From: Norana najaformis
Taxonomy: Eukaryota > Annelida > Clitellata > Crassiclitellata > Hormogastridae
Length of the DNA: 64,000 nucleotides
Reading direction: 5' to 3'
Assembly: GCA_964023275.1 (NCBI GenBank)
Contig: OZ029914.1
Coordinates: forward strand, 36,506,424 to 36,570,423
Shown here: piece by piece, positions 16,000 through 26,699 of the stretch
How the letters are laid out: each line of letters starts with the position of its first letter
Numbering within the stretch: position 1 is the first letter of the stretch
Notes under the pieces: generated by a model
Told to the model about the DNA's origin: nothing
Seen by the model: only the letters and a program-made list of their open reading frames with translations
Database searches by the model: none
Made by a program: the position numbers and the translations under genes

Positions 16000-18930
16000 T
16001 TTGTATAGTGCTCCAGCGTCGTTAACTTCAAAGTTCAAGTTCAACTCTCAACATAAGATGTTTACTGTTATGCAAATTAATTGCAGGAGTATTACCTCTA
16101 AATTATCCGAAATTCAAATTCTCTTGACCCGTTTGCCTGTTGATGTTCTAGCTGTGACTAAAACTTGGCTTGATTTAGTAAGTGCCGAAAATATATTTAT
16201 TTATGAATATCAATTTGTTTATAAATGCAGAGACGTAGGTAGGGAAAGGCCTTGGTTTTTTGCATTAAGGTTTACATTATCTTTCATACTTTTCGTTTCA
16301 ACTAATTACGTCATCTCATGTTTCTTATGAAAGTCTATTTGTTAGTTTCCCTCAGGCGAAAGGAACGGATTGCATCCTCGGTGTTCTTCATAGACTTCCG
16401 GGTCAATCACTCGAAGTTTTTAATTTGGAAATTTAGTCAACTTTGTCCAGTTTATCTAAAACTGAAAAACAAATTTAATTTGTTTACTCGGCGGTTACAA
16501 CATCGGTTTATTGAAATTTCAAGAACACTCCTGACTCACAATTTCTTTAATTGCATATCATCGTAAAACTTTTCTCCGGCAATTCTTCAGCCTACTAGAA
16601 TTAATTATACCTCCTCCACCTTATTGACAATATTTTACTAATGCATGGCCTAGACTTGTTGATTCATCGATTATCATTAGTGACATATCAGATCATTTAC
16701 CGATCGTGACTTGGATTGATCTTCCTTCATTTTCCAACGGTAAAATCTCTTATATTTTTCGTGTAATAAATGATGATTCGTTGGAGCTCTTTGGATCATT
16801 ACTCACGCAGTTAGATTGGTCTCTGTTATCTGATGCATGTGCAGACAATGACTCTGGTCTTGCTTATACGTTGTTTATTGACCTATATAAAAGCTTTACC
16901 TCTGACTAATTGTAGTAAAAAGTGTCCGTGTAAACCAAAGCAACCTTGGATGAAACGAAGTTTATTAAAAAAATCAAGTAGGAAGAATTCTAAGTTGTAT
17001 CTAAAATATATGAAAGACTCCAACTGGGAAAAAATGAAATTTACTGCATATCGTAATAAATTTAAGCAGTTAGGAATCAAGGCTGAACAAAATTATTACG
17101 ATACTCAGTTTTCTAAATATCAACATAATTTCAAAAAGACTTGGTCTATTATTCGATCAGTAGTGAAAGACGGGGACACAGGTACTGCAAATGATTGTTT
17201 GAACATAAACGATAGTAAGTCTTGTGAGGCTGAAATTCTGAGTGATAAATTTAGTGATTACTTCACAAGAATTGGCCAGACTTTAGCAGCGAGAATTCCT
17301 AATATGAAAACTTATTTTCGAAAATATCTCTAACCTTCGCCCATAATTCTTTTGTAGTATGTCCGACCCTCCCTAAAGGAAATTCTCAACTTTAGTCTTT
17401 CATTTCATATTACGCATAGCACAGGTCCTGATGATATTGATACTTGTATAGCTAATCCTGCGTTGCGCTGTGTAGCTGTTCCCTTATCGAGCATATTGAT
17501 TCGGTCCTATATAAATTCAACATCAAAAGAGCTCGTTGGTCGCATGTGTCCAACGAAGTCTACAAATTCTGATGAAATTAAAGAATCGGTGCTTAAAGAG
17601 TACAGATTGACACTAGCGATGTACAGAAAATGGTTGGTCGCATGACCAAGAAAGAAGGGGAGACATTTGCTATGTTTACTTCGCGTGTACAAGCAGTTTT
17701 ATCTTATTATCTTGAGAGTCGCAATGTAACTACTTTGAACCAGCTGACCGAGTTGTTAGTATGCTGTCTGATCGTGTCAAGTCTTATCTTTCTGAATCTT
17801 GTTTTGTGGTATGTTTTATCAATCTGAACCGACTGAAAAATTGATTTAGGTCGATTGCTATCTAGATAATCATATCGGCGATAAGCCGCGAGGTCAAGCA
17901 CTGGGCCAGCTAGCCAGCACCGCGCTTCAATGGGGTAGACATGAACAAAGGCACAGGTGCTCCTCCACATTCTTCCATTCCCAAGTTTGAGGGAATGTCT
18001 TCCAATCAGACATCCACTGGTTCATCTATTAAACAGCCAAGAAGTTGTTTCAATTGTGGAAGTTTTTCTGATTTAAGAATTGAATTTAACAAGAATAAAA
18101 GTAAATGGTTTCGCCCAAAAGCATCGATCGTGGTGCGCCCAGTAAATGCTTGTAAATGCGACTGACGCGGAGGTGAGGGGTTAACTGTTCATTCTCTAGC
18201 GGATTTGTACCACCTGCCTTAAAAATTGCTAAAGTAATGCCTATATTCAAACAAAGAAGTAAATAGAATGCTACTAACTACAGGTCAAGTTCTATTTTAC
18301 CATTTTTTAAAGTATTGGAAAAATTGATGTATAAGACACTGTATGTCTGTAGTATGAATATTCTGTCTCCTCTGCAGCATGGATTTCAATCAGGCCATTC
18401 AATCAGACCACCTATGTCAGTGTTAATTATGCATGATAAAATTTCTTATGCTATTGATCATAACAAATTTTCTGTGGAATTTTTTATTTAGCTAAAGCTT
18501 TTGATACTGTTGACCATCATATTCAGTTGGGAAAACTTGAAATTTATGATAAACGTGATATTACGCTTCGCTGGTTTACTAGTTATCTCGGCAATAGACA
18601 TCAACTGATTATGTGCAGTAGTAATTTGTCCCAGATGAAACCTATTCGATGTGGTGTTCCTCAGGGCTCCAATCTGAGACCCTTATTATTTTTACTTTAG
18701 AACAATGACGTTCCTAATTCACTGCACTTTATTGTTTCTGCAGACGAAACGAATGTTTCATATTAGTTTGACTAATATTTTGTTAATCACTCGTCATCTA
18801 GTATTAGCTCTTGGTAGCGGGGACCTCTAATAAACGGGACTTTGGCCCTTTCCTGGGGTTTTTTGTATCCTAACATTATTCTGCATATTCTTGTAATTTT
18901 TGAACAATAAACAATATTCTAAATGTTCGA
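16000..18930 (+). mobile_element. Decayed LINE: endonuclease, linker, RT and 3' end, interrupted by a gag fragment
   Basis: Plus-strand frames show, in order, an AP-type endonuclease start (QINCRSITSKLSEIQ, then DVLAVTKTWLD) and its end (SDISDHLPIVTWID) near 16680-16720. A basic linker (QPWMKRSLLKKSSRKNSKLY) at 16950-17330 follows. Then come pre-RT sequence STGPDDIDT near 17420, RT entry GFVPPALKIAKVMPIFK near 18200, LQHGFQSGHS, AKAFDTVDHH and GVPQGS near 18650. The catalytic DD region is missing, because the frame jumps directly into a 3' untranslated segment at about 18770. Frameshifts and stops are common. Residues are split by an unrelated gag piece at 17500-18185. Confidence 0.82.
17500..18185 (+). 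mobile_element. Gypsy/Gmr1-like gag fragment nested in the LINE
   Basis: Two frames join across a shift: ESVLKEYRLTLAMYR and then GETFAMFTSRVQAVLSYYL with LTELLVC. The order and spacing resemble the gag domain of the intact element at 1564 (LLKEFKIS, then YTVLASKLRNALMYYL, then LVSLLC). A later SCFNCGSF is a degenerate zinc knuckle. LINE coding sequence stops just before and resumes just after, which supports insertion. No LTR was found at its borders. Confidence 0.6.
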
Positions 18931-20430
18931 AATTTTATTTCGACTTTTTTAAGTTCATGCATTTCCTGTATAGTTGGTTTGTTTACGCGCTTAGCTTCTA
19001 TAAATACGTTTGCGTTCAAAATTCGAATTCTTCATTACTATAGTATATATCAATTACTTATATAGTGCCTTCCAAACAACCTTTAGAAGAGATGCATATA
19101 TGGCGGTGTAGCCAGCGTTAAAGGTCTTTTACCTAGGTATAGTAAACGGCGTATTTTGACCCTTCATAAATGCTACAACCCTGAATCGATTGTTTAGAAA
19201 TTTGAAATTCGAAATTTGCAAATATCTGCATCGTATGAATGTCTGTTAGAGATAGATTTGGGTGGCGCCTCGAACGAATCCAAACATATGCATGGTTGCT
19301 CTCTGTTTAGACCACTTTATTTCCTAAAAGTGCCTACAGACCAAACGCCTTGACAGAGTTTAATGCAAGTTGGTTCATTTGGCGTGAAAAGTTGGGTCAT
19401 TTGGTGTGAAAAGTTTGGTCAGTTGGTGTGGGTTTGTCGTAGGATGTGCACATTTTACTGGAATATATTTACACACTGAAATTAAACTAAGCGTAAGGCT
19501 CTTCTCGTTCATTTCGAATATTGACCAAGCTTCTTCAACATCTAGCTGTTTTTGTTCATTTAGATATCTACGTCATAGAAGTCATTAGATTTTTATTAGA
19601 TTTTAACGTAACGGAAACTCCTAGTCGTTTAGCACAATTTATGTAAAATCGTCAATGAAATTGAAATAGATAAATGTAATATGATGGCGCTACATAAATT
19701 CTAGCAAGGAGGACGAATGCAATGTGTGGATATAAGCGAGATAAAACAGCATAGAGGCAAAACAGAGCAAAGTACGGGATAAGTGAAAGACGCGGGCTAC
19801 CTAGCAGCTGCAGGTAACACGTGTTCAGATGGTGGCTTAGGCCAAGGAGAATGTGATCGCTAGCCAAGTGCTGAGTGCATCTCTACTGTGCATAGCGTAG
19901 TCTGGCTTAGCAAGCTTCTGCGGGATGGATTAGGTTGTGGGACTACGCTAGGACTCAGTTCGCCGTCTACCGACAACAGTCGAATGGTTATTACGGTATA
20001 CAACATGACTCAGCTCGACGTCTACCGAATGGTTATAGCGGTATGTACTGTTTTAACGCTTAAGACCACCCTATATCGCAATCGTAATCGTAATATCAAG
20101 ATTTTTACAGCCTTAAGCTAAGTCACGGGAGCCACCTTATTCACAGGCGCTCAGTTAAAACAAATTTGGTTGGCAAAAAGTTCGGTTCCAGGTCAAGATC
20201 CAGGAGTCATGCAGTCAGACTCGATATGCCCATAGATCTGAAAATAATAAGTAATCGCAATCGTACTCCCGAGATTTCTGCAGCGCCCGAAGAAACCCAA
20301 ATCGCGCGAACCAGCTTATTCACAGGCGCTCAGTCAAAATAAAATCGATAGGCAGGAAGGGTTCGGTTCCAGTTCAAGATCTAAGTGTCAGGCGGCTGTG
20401 ATGGATGATATTTGAAATTGAACGGAAACT
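18930..20430 (+). repeat. Noncoding module, copy A
   Basis: About 1.5 kb, collinear with 32330-33665 and 34180-35530. Landmarks are a TTTGCGTTCA start region, repeated GTTGGTTCATTTGGTGTGAAAAG motifs, a GCAGCTGCAGGTAACAC segment and a terminal TTCACAGGCGCTCAGT followed by GGTTCGGTTCCAG. The last part is itself tandemly repeated here (about 20116-20225 and 20298-20400). No coding frame is conserved between copies. Confidence 0.8.
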
Positions 20431-20769
20431 GAGATAAGGGAAGAGGAAGAATCAGGATATGATTTGTGGAAGAGGACTGTGTTCTCTGTTTTCAGTGAAA
20501 GACCTGCGCAGAGCTTGCAAAAGGTGAAGTGTTGGTGAGTTCGTATGATGCATCGGATACTTTAAGAAAACATGTGTACTATCAGGTATGATGCCCGATG
20601 AATAGTCATGATAATCATGATATGATAATTGTAAGATAATAAGGGTAATATGATACAATTTTGGATTAGAGGGTTAAGGTTAGGAAAAGCTAATTTTTCT
20701 TACACTGTAAAACCAGGGACGTATTTCCGGATGGGAAGTAAGTGATAGAAGCCAATAAGTAGTGGAAGT

Positions 20770-21105
20770 TACGGAGTACGCTGATGTATATTCTGCTACT
20801 AATTTGCTAGAATGCTATAGAGTAAAGTCCCCATGTCCTATGAGGAACGTAGGTGAGGCGCTCATTTCCTGTTCTTGGGCCATTGAGTCGGCAATGGACG
20901 AATCTCAAGGTCCTGGACACAGGGCCGGTGCATCGCAGGACTTACCGTATATATTTCCCAGCGTACGCCGGTACCAAATTACACTGCTTGGCGACAGAGG
21001 CACGTGTGCGCAAACAACTTGTCCAGTGTCGTTACATGGAGTCGAACCCGCAAACTCATGATCATTGATCAAACGCATTACCGGTAGACCACCGTGTCTC
21101 ACCTA
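20770..21105 (-). mobile_element. tRNA-derived SINE, copy A
   Basis: On the minus strand an A box (TGGTCTACCGG, 21081-21091) and a B box (GTTCGACTC, 21039-21047) match the polymerase III consensus, spaced as in a tRNA. A tRNA-unrelated body follows toward 20770. It has no amino-acid-acceptor structure of a functional tRNA. A homologous copy in the second block is at 35930-36245. Confidence 0.65.
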
Positions 21106-21109
21106 GAAT

Positions 21110-22230
21110 ATTATACTTTGCTATATAATATGCTTAGTGGTGATAGATGAGTCCCTGCTTATTAAAAGATCCACTGATTGGCCCATGTAATGAGTTGAAA
21201 AAACAACACACTGCCTGAGATCAAAGACAGAGTGGACCCGAGAAGTTTAGTTCTCATTTTCCAGTAATTGTGAATTCTGAAGAAGAGAATACCAAGCATT
21301 CGACTCGAGTTGGAAATTCTATGAGGAAAGAATGGCGAAGGCTATCCCACTACCTCGTCCATCTCGCAGAAGCTCGTTCAGGACATAAATTCCGAGGTGT
21401 TAAATAGGAGTTGAAAAAGGAAAGAAGGTTAGACCCAGTTTTCGTTTAGGGCTATAATGTTATCGGTTTGCCCCTAAACCATTTAAATTTAAAATAGATT
21501 GGGATTTGTTACAATTGGAGCAAGAATTTAGTTGACAGAAATTGAAGGTGTCAAAACCCTGATGACCAATGCTCAGTTCATTGTCACCAGACAGAATGAG
21601 TGAGTGGCATGAAAGGGAAAAGATATTAGCATCTAACCTGAAACCAGTTGGTGACGTAGTGCAATTTTGAGGCATACCCAGTACCTGCCAGACAGAGACA
21701 TGTTGGTATTTTAGATGTAGGCGGCTGATTGAGATAAGCGAGCATGCGGAACAGAATGCACGATTCCGTCAATCCCGTGACACAGTTTACTAGCTGGCAT
21801 AAGAAAGGAATGCATATTATAGACGGAGCAAGAGTAACCAACAGAATAATAACGACCTTAACCACTCAGCATGTAGGAAGACGGAGCCTACTTACATATC
21901 AGAAAGGCAATAATTTAAGATTTCCAGACTGACTCGGAAGCTACAGGGTGCCGGGCCTATGTTAGAACTCGAAATGCTGGAGTTAAAATAAATGGAAAAA
22001 TTTCTATGTGGTTTGGAATGCCAGAGCTTAGCGCGTTCCCAATTATTTATAATTGTCCAAATTATTTCAGTTAAAACTATCTGATCTGTTCTATTCTGCT
22101 CTAATCTATTCTAATCTTACATTATAATAATGTAACAAACATTAATCAATGTCAATCCGATCAAGTTCGAGGGTCAATTCACTGAGACAGAGAAGCCCAA
22201 AGGAGGAGTTGTAAACACATTAGACTATAC
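21110..22230 (+). repeat. Upstream region of Mab-21 gene A, within the duplication
   Basis: Noncoding sequence collinear with about 36250-37600. It would hold the promoter and any 5' exon of the Mab-21 gene. Repeats of TCTATTCTGCTCTAATCTATT occur near 22090. No TATA box was assigned. Confidence 0.6.
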
Positions 22231-22336
22231 AATGTACACAACGACGATGACGTCGACTGTCACAATGACGTCGAAAATAATGTTGACAATGTATTTATTT
22301 TTTCAGACGTTTAAAAACGCGAAGAAAATGAAAACG

Positions 22337-24289
22337 ATGAAAAACGAAGATTTTTCACATTTTTGTCGACTAGGTTTGAGCCGTTCCTTTCAAAACTTGA
22401 ACACCCTCGTTACTGGAAGCCTTTCTGAGCTTCCTTTGCAGTACTATTTTGAAAATCCATCAGATGTTGACATTATGTCATGGCACAATAATATTTATAT
22501 TAGTCCAGAGGACAGTCCCATTCCAAGACAATTAACAGGAAATGCATACAAACTAGAAACTTGTAATTCCCCACCAGGTTTTGCGAAGATCATTAAATAC
22601 GATTGCAATGGAAATTGGATTTACTGTGGAAAGAAAAGTGGCATAGCTGAGCCAAATAACGGACCGGCTTTTACAAAAATAGCTGTTAGAGTCAGTGACC
22701 ATCACAAATTAGGTAGCGATTTGGTGATTGGACTACGTTATTCTGTTTGGCCATCGATCGCAGCCGAATGGAAAACGCGCACACGGAACAATGACTGGCC
22801 ACCAAACGATATTATTGAAAAAATTATTACTGACGGATGTCATTTAGTACTGAAGCCTCATCACAGTCACCCAGACGATGAGAATGAATGGCGCTTTTCC
22901 TTCTCACTAGCAGAGTCAACCCTTGCCCACACGTGGAATGACCGTCAACAGTTTATTTATCGCACCCTCCGTCTGATTAAGTGTGATGTCGTGGAGAAAG
23001 CCGGTGGAAGTAACGCGGCAATCCTAAGAACGTATCACTTTAAAACACTCATGTTTTGGGCATGTGAAGAGAGACCACTTTGGTTCTGGGATAAAACTCG
23101 CGTCGAGACATCCATAAAAAAATTATTGTGTCAAATGATTGAATGGCTAATTGAAAAACGATGTCCAAACTATTTTATACCATCTTGTAACTTATTTGAC
23201 TTGGATTCCATTGACACGCAAAATGAAATCTCTTTGCTTTTAAATTACGCACAGGTTTACACTTTGGATCTTCGTCAACAAGTACAATTAGGCGGCAGCT
23301 TGCTTTTACTTGTTCCTAAAAAATGTCTCCTCATTTTGCAAATGATTTTCAATTGCTTTAATTTTGTAAATCCGTTGATGTCCAAAGAAGTGATGTACTC
23401 TCCACAATGTCTCGCAAGCAATCCTTTATTAGCTGAAGAAATTCAGTGGATTCACGAAGCCATATCCTTTCATCGGGACATTTGTTCAGATTCTTGCTTT
23501 GGAGAAGCCAGACGTTCAAAAGTGGAAGAAGCAATGAAATGTTTTTCACTGGCAAAGGACAACACTACGGAAGATAATAATTGCCATCTAACGGTTCAAC
23601 TGCGTGCCAATATCTATGGCTTCATTGAAGCAGTATGTACAAATGCTGACAACAATGGATGTGGCCGAGAATCAAACATCAGTCATGGTTTGTCGAATGA
23701 ACAGAAATTAATTGTTGACTATGCACTTGCAATAATCTATGCAGTGAATTCTCAGTTAATAAGACCGTCATATTTTTTGACAGCCGCCTATGAAGCAAAC
23801 TTTTATTACACAGTTTTGCATGAATATCATTTGGCTAAACAAATTTGCGACGATGCGTTCGAAGAACTTAATAAGCAAAAACATCATGAGGTTTTTCGTG
23901 TAGGAGCTGAGTGGGCTGAACGTTCCTTAGACTTCTTATCCATTGTAATAGTCGACAAATGGATACCGATATTTGATGAGGCCATTGTGTCCACGACCGG
24001 CTTTCTTGCTCTCTTCAACGCTGTCAAGACAATAATCGGGAAATTTACAGCAACTTCGAAGACTCCAGTCTATTTTCGTGATCTCGGATGCTTGATTAGG
24101 CCTAAAGAAAAGCCGTTTATTCGCCTTAATCCAGTTCATTTGTTGCATTATGTTCGACTTCAGTGTTTGAGATTACTCGATGAACCACATTCGAGTTTTT
24201 GTATAGATTCCAGTAATTTCTTGACAGTCTGTATGAACGTGAGTCACAGGATGCATTCACCACGACGATTAGGTCTTCAGAGATTATAA
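22337..24289 (+). CDS. Mab-21-domain protein A (cGAS-like nucleotidyltransferase candidate)
   Basis: The frame is open from 22232. I chose the Met at 22337 because it is the only start conserved in the paralogue; this gives 650 residues. Counting from 22232, the nucleotidyltransferase motif is GSLSE at 62-66, with acids D78 and D80 in SDVDIM and D163 in GSDLVIGL. These match the three metal-binding acids of cGAS/Mab-21 enzymes. The second half has the Mab-21 signature EWRFSFSLAESTLAHTW, YHFKTLMFWACEE and HLLHYVRLQC. The cGAS zinc-thumb pattern is not seen. Family knowledge: such cGAS-like receptors sense nucleic acids and make cyclic dinucleotides, while other Mab-21 proteins are developmental and catalytically uncertain. 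A splice-acceptor-like TTATTTTTTCAG ends at 22306 and a donor-like GTGAGT begins at 24239. The true gene may therefore have further exons. The paralogue is at 37607-39538. Confidence 0.85.
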   Translation: MKNEDFSHFCRLGLSRSFQNLNTLVTGSLSELPLQYYFENPSDVDIMSWHNNIYISPEDSPIPRQLTGNAYKLETCNSPPGFAKIIKYDCNGNWIYCGKKSGIAEPNNGPAFTKIAVRVSDHHKLGSDLVIGLRYSVWPSIAAEWKTRTRNNDWPPNDIIEKIITDGCHLVLKPHHSHPDDENEWRFSFSLAESTLAHTWNDRQQFIYRTLRLIKCDVVEKAGGSNAAILRTYHFKTLMFWACEERPLWFWDKTRVETSIKKLLCQMIEWLIEKRCPNYFIPSCNLFDLDSIDTQNEISLLLNYAQVYTLDLRQQVQLGGSLLLLVPKKCLLILQMIFNCFNFVNPLMSKEVMYSPQCLASNPLLAEEIQWIHEAISFHRDICSDSCFGEARRSKVEEAMKCFSLAKDNTTEDNNCHLTVQLRANIYGFIEAVCTNADNNGCGRESNISHGLSNEQKLIVDYALAIIYAVNSQLIRPSYFLTAAYEANFYYTVLHEYHLAKQICDDAFEELNKQKHHEVFRVGAEWAERSLDFLSIVIVDKWIPIFDEAIVSTTGFLALFNAVKTIIGKFTATSKTPVYFRDLGCLIRPKEKPFIRLNPVHLLHYVRLQCLRLLDEPHSSFCIDSSNFLTVCMNVSHRMHSPRRLGLQRL

Positions 24290-24422
24290 CGAAGATTATA
24301 AATTATGAGAGCAGTGGACTCATTGGATTGAATATATCACGTTGTATCAGGCAGACTGACAGAAAGGAATGATGAAAGTCTGAAGAAGCTAGGAACATTG
24401 AAGGGTATGAAGAAGAAATCCA

Positions 24423-24577
24423 TTTGCCAAGGACAGTTTATATTGTGCGGGAGGTGGCCATATATCTGCCACGGACAGTTTACAGTCTGCGGGAAGTGGC
24501 GAAATATTTGCCACGGACAATTTATAGTGTCCGGGAAGTGACCATATATTTGCCAAGCACAGTTTGCAGTGTTTCTG
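24423..24577. repeat. Minisatellite, about 43 bp x 3.5
   Basis: The unit starts TTTGCCAAGGACAGTTTA and ends GTGGCCATATA; successive units differ by a few bases. It lies just beyond gene A and is absent from the corresponding position after gene B. Confidence 0.85.
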
Positions 24578-24579
24578 AC

Positions 24580-25490
24580 AGTGAATTGCAGGTATTTTTA
24601 TAACAACAAGGTTTCTTCCTTAAGATTGCTTTCCTTGTGTTCACTGTGTATTTACATTTGGTATAGGTCTTATGTGTGCAGGGCCCTTATGCCCTTTGAA
24701 GGGTTAAACACGTTCTTATTTCCCTGGCGTTCTCATGCTGAAAACGTGCCTCTGATTAAGTTGTTCTATAAGGAGCTCTATATAAGTTATAAGTAAGTTT
24801 TCTAATACAATAAATAAATTGCTAGTTTCCATTGTGTTAGAAATGTGAAAGTTGAGCTTACATGGATACAGTAATCATATTCATTTGTTTAGTTACACTA
24901 TTTAAATCTTCATTGAGAGTTAATGGAGACTAGCCATGCAGGACCAAATGGTAAGAGTTCAATAAAGGTTTTAAGTAAGAAATTCAACTCAATTTGAACT
25001 CAAAAGGCCTTTTTTCTAACAAGATATTTTTCGAAGGTTGCCTCTTCTGGAACATTTCTTTTACCACAAATCATCAACAGACCTTTATGGAGCTTTTGTC
25101 TTTCTCACGATGTCATCTAGACGGCATAGCTACTGCACATGGTTCTTGATATAGAATTGCAAATTACTTGTAAAATGGCGCGTTAGACTATTGCTCAGCC
25201 TCCTGGACATCGTGAGAAGGACAGAAATATGTGCAAGATTTCGGCTCCACTGGTGCCCTTAACCAACTCAGATATAACGAATGCACTGATGATACAATGT
25301 CAGTGGGAAGGTCAGGCAGTACACATGATAAACATGAGTGCCTACTGGTAGGCTTAAGGGGCGGTTCTTATTCTATTACTACTATTTTTCCGGAAGATAC
25401 CCATGATCGCTATAGGTTTATTATTGTTTTCTACAATTTTTATTATCATTGTATTTGTTGTTTTTGTTGCTACTGTTGTTGTTAATCTTA
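24580..25490. other. Noncoding stretch
   Basis: AATAAATAAA near 24810 could act as a polyadenylation signal. No gene was recognised, and the short open frames lack domains. Confidence 0.35.
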
Positions 25491-25494
25491 TAAA

Positions 25495-25720
25495 TGTCTA
25501 TCGCGCCGATTTCTAATGCAGAAGGCATTAACCAATAACGCTCGAAAACAAGCCCCAATCAGGTTAATATCAGTCCACTGAAGTAGAGGGACAGCATATG
25601 GTGCGTAAGAAGTTTGGAAAAGGACTGGAGAAGCGTGGCTGTAACTGAAGTTGGCGAAGCCTAAGAAGCGGATAAGTGCTCAGCTACTCTTTGTATAAGC
25701 AATTTGGAAAAGGTGAGTCA
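25495..25720 (+). repeat. Dispersed repeat family, copy 1 (truncated)
   Basis: Starts with CTATCGCGCCGATTTCTAAT and continues through a GGACTGGAGAAGCGTGGC segment. It is homologous to the start of the copy at 44818, and its last part to the start of the copy at 28505. Confidence 0.8.
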
Positions 25721-25934
25721 TAAGTTGAGAACAAAATGGCATATGGACTGAGAAAAAATGAACAGTTTAAGAAAGAGAGTTTCAAAATCTAGGGACCCAG
25801 TAATTGAGAAGGCTCGTGCACCAAGAACAGTTCTTGTCTTAGGAATGACCAGAGAAAGGCAATAAGATGCCCTGGTTGGATAAAGATAAGTCTGGAGAAT
25901 GAGGAATGATTTAACTGTAAGTATTATTGTTGGC

Positions 25935-26680
25935 CAAAGTACAATGTTTCATAAACAGGGTGTCATCAGTATGTTGACGACATTCAGCTTTAAGTCAATG
26001 GCACATGGGGTGGAGGATATCTCCTTAGTGGAGAAAATGCTTGTGACTTCGGAGGTAATTGGTGCCTGGATGTCGTCCGATCGTTTCCAGCTGAACCCCG
26101 GAAAATCCAGTTCAAATTACATGGTAGCGGTGAACAGATTTCCAAAATCGACTTGCATTGTCTCCAGCATTTTTGCGAATGTCTCTTTCCCCACTGCTGT
26201 TCTTGATCTGACCTCGCCATTGGACCAGAAATTGATCGTCTCAGAGCATGCTAAGAATGCATATCGAACGTATGCATATCCAATCCCAAATATCACCCAC
26301 CGTAGCTGCCACGCTGTCTCTCTGCATGACTCTCGGATCTTGACTTGAAACCGAACACTTTTGCCTATCGATTTTGTATTGATTGAGCGCCTGTGAATAA
26401 GCTGGTCCCTGTGATGTGTATTACTTTGGACTCTTTACAAATCTAGGGATTATGATTACGACTACGAACATGCTTTTACCATCTGTGTCCGATTCGTACA
26501 ATACGCTGTGTGTTTACAACTCTCGCCACCACGACCCTGATACACGCATCATATGCCCCAGGGTCGCATATGGCAATGCCATTTATGCAGGTGTAACTCT
26601 TCTTTATCTGAAGCAGTTATAGTATGTTTTAAATGCTTCAGCTCGGCTGAGGGGCGGTTTTGCTAATCATATAAATCTTT
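25935..26680 (+). mobile_element. Decayed CR1/L2-like LINE RT fragment, interrupted
   Basis: Plus-strand frames give HQYVDDIQL near 25953-25995, the RT catalytic box, followed by WMSSDRFQLNPGKSS and LDQKLIVSEH up to about 26250. After an interruption, frames at 26480-26680 give IRTIRCVFTTL, YGNAIYAGVT and LNASAR, the expected next RT blocks. Stops and frame changes mark it as dead. The gap at about 26260-26440 is filled by an inverted piece of the noncoding module. Confidence 0.72.
26305..26420 (-). repeat. Inverted piece of the noncoding module inside the LINE
   Basis: The reverse complement contains AGCTTATTCACAGGCGCTCA, AAAATCGATAGGCA and a GTTCGGTTTCAAGTCAAGATC segment. This matches the ends of the modules at 20300-20400, 33490-33600 and 35430-35530. 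It splits a LINE reading frame, so it probably moved there. Confidence 0.72.
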
Positions 26681-26699
26681 GATGTATTGTACCTTTTAT

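Noticed and set aside
21039-21091. Possible tRNA gene because of A and B boxes
   Set aside because: No acceptor stem or convincing cloverleaf, and the sequence continues into a SINE-like body.
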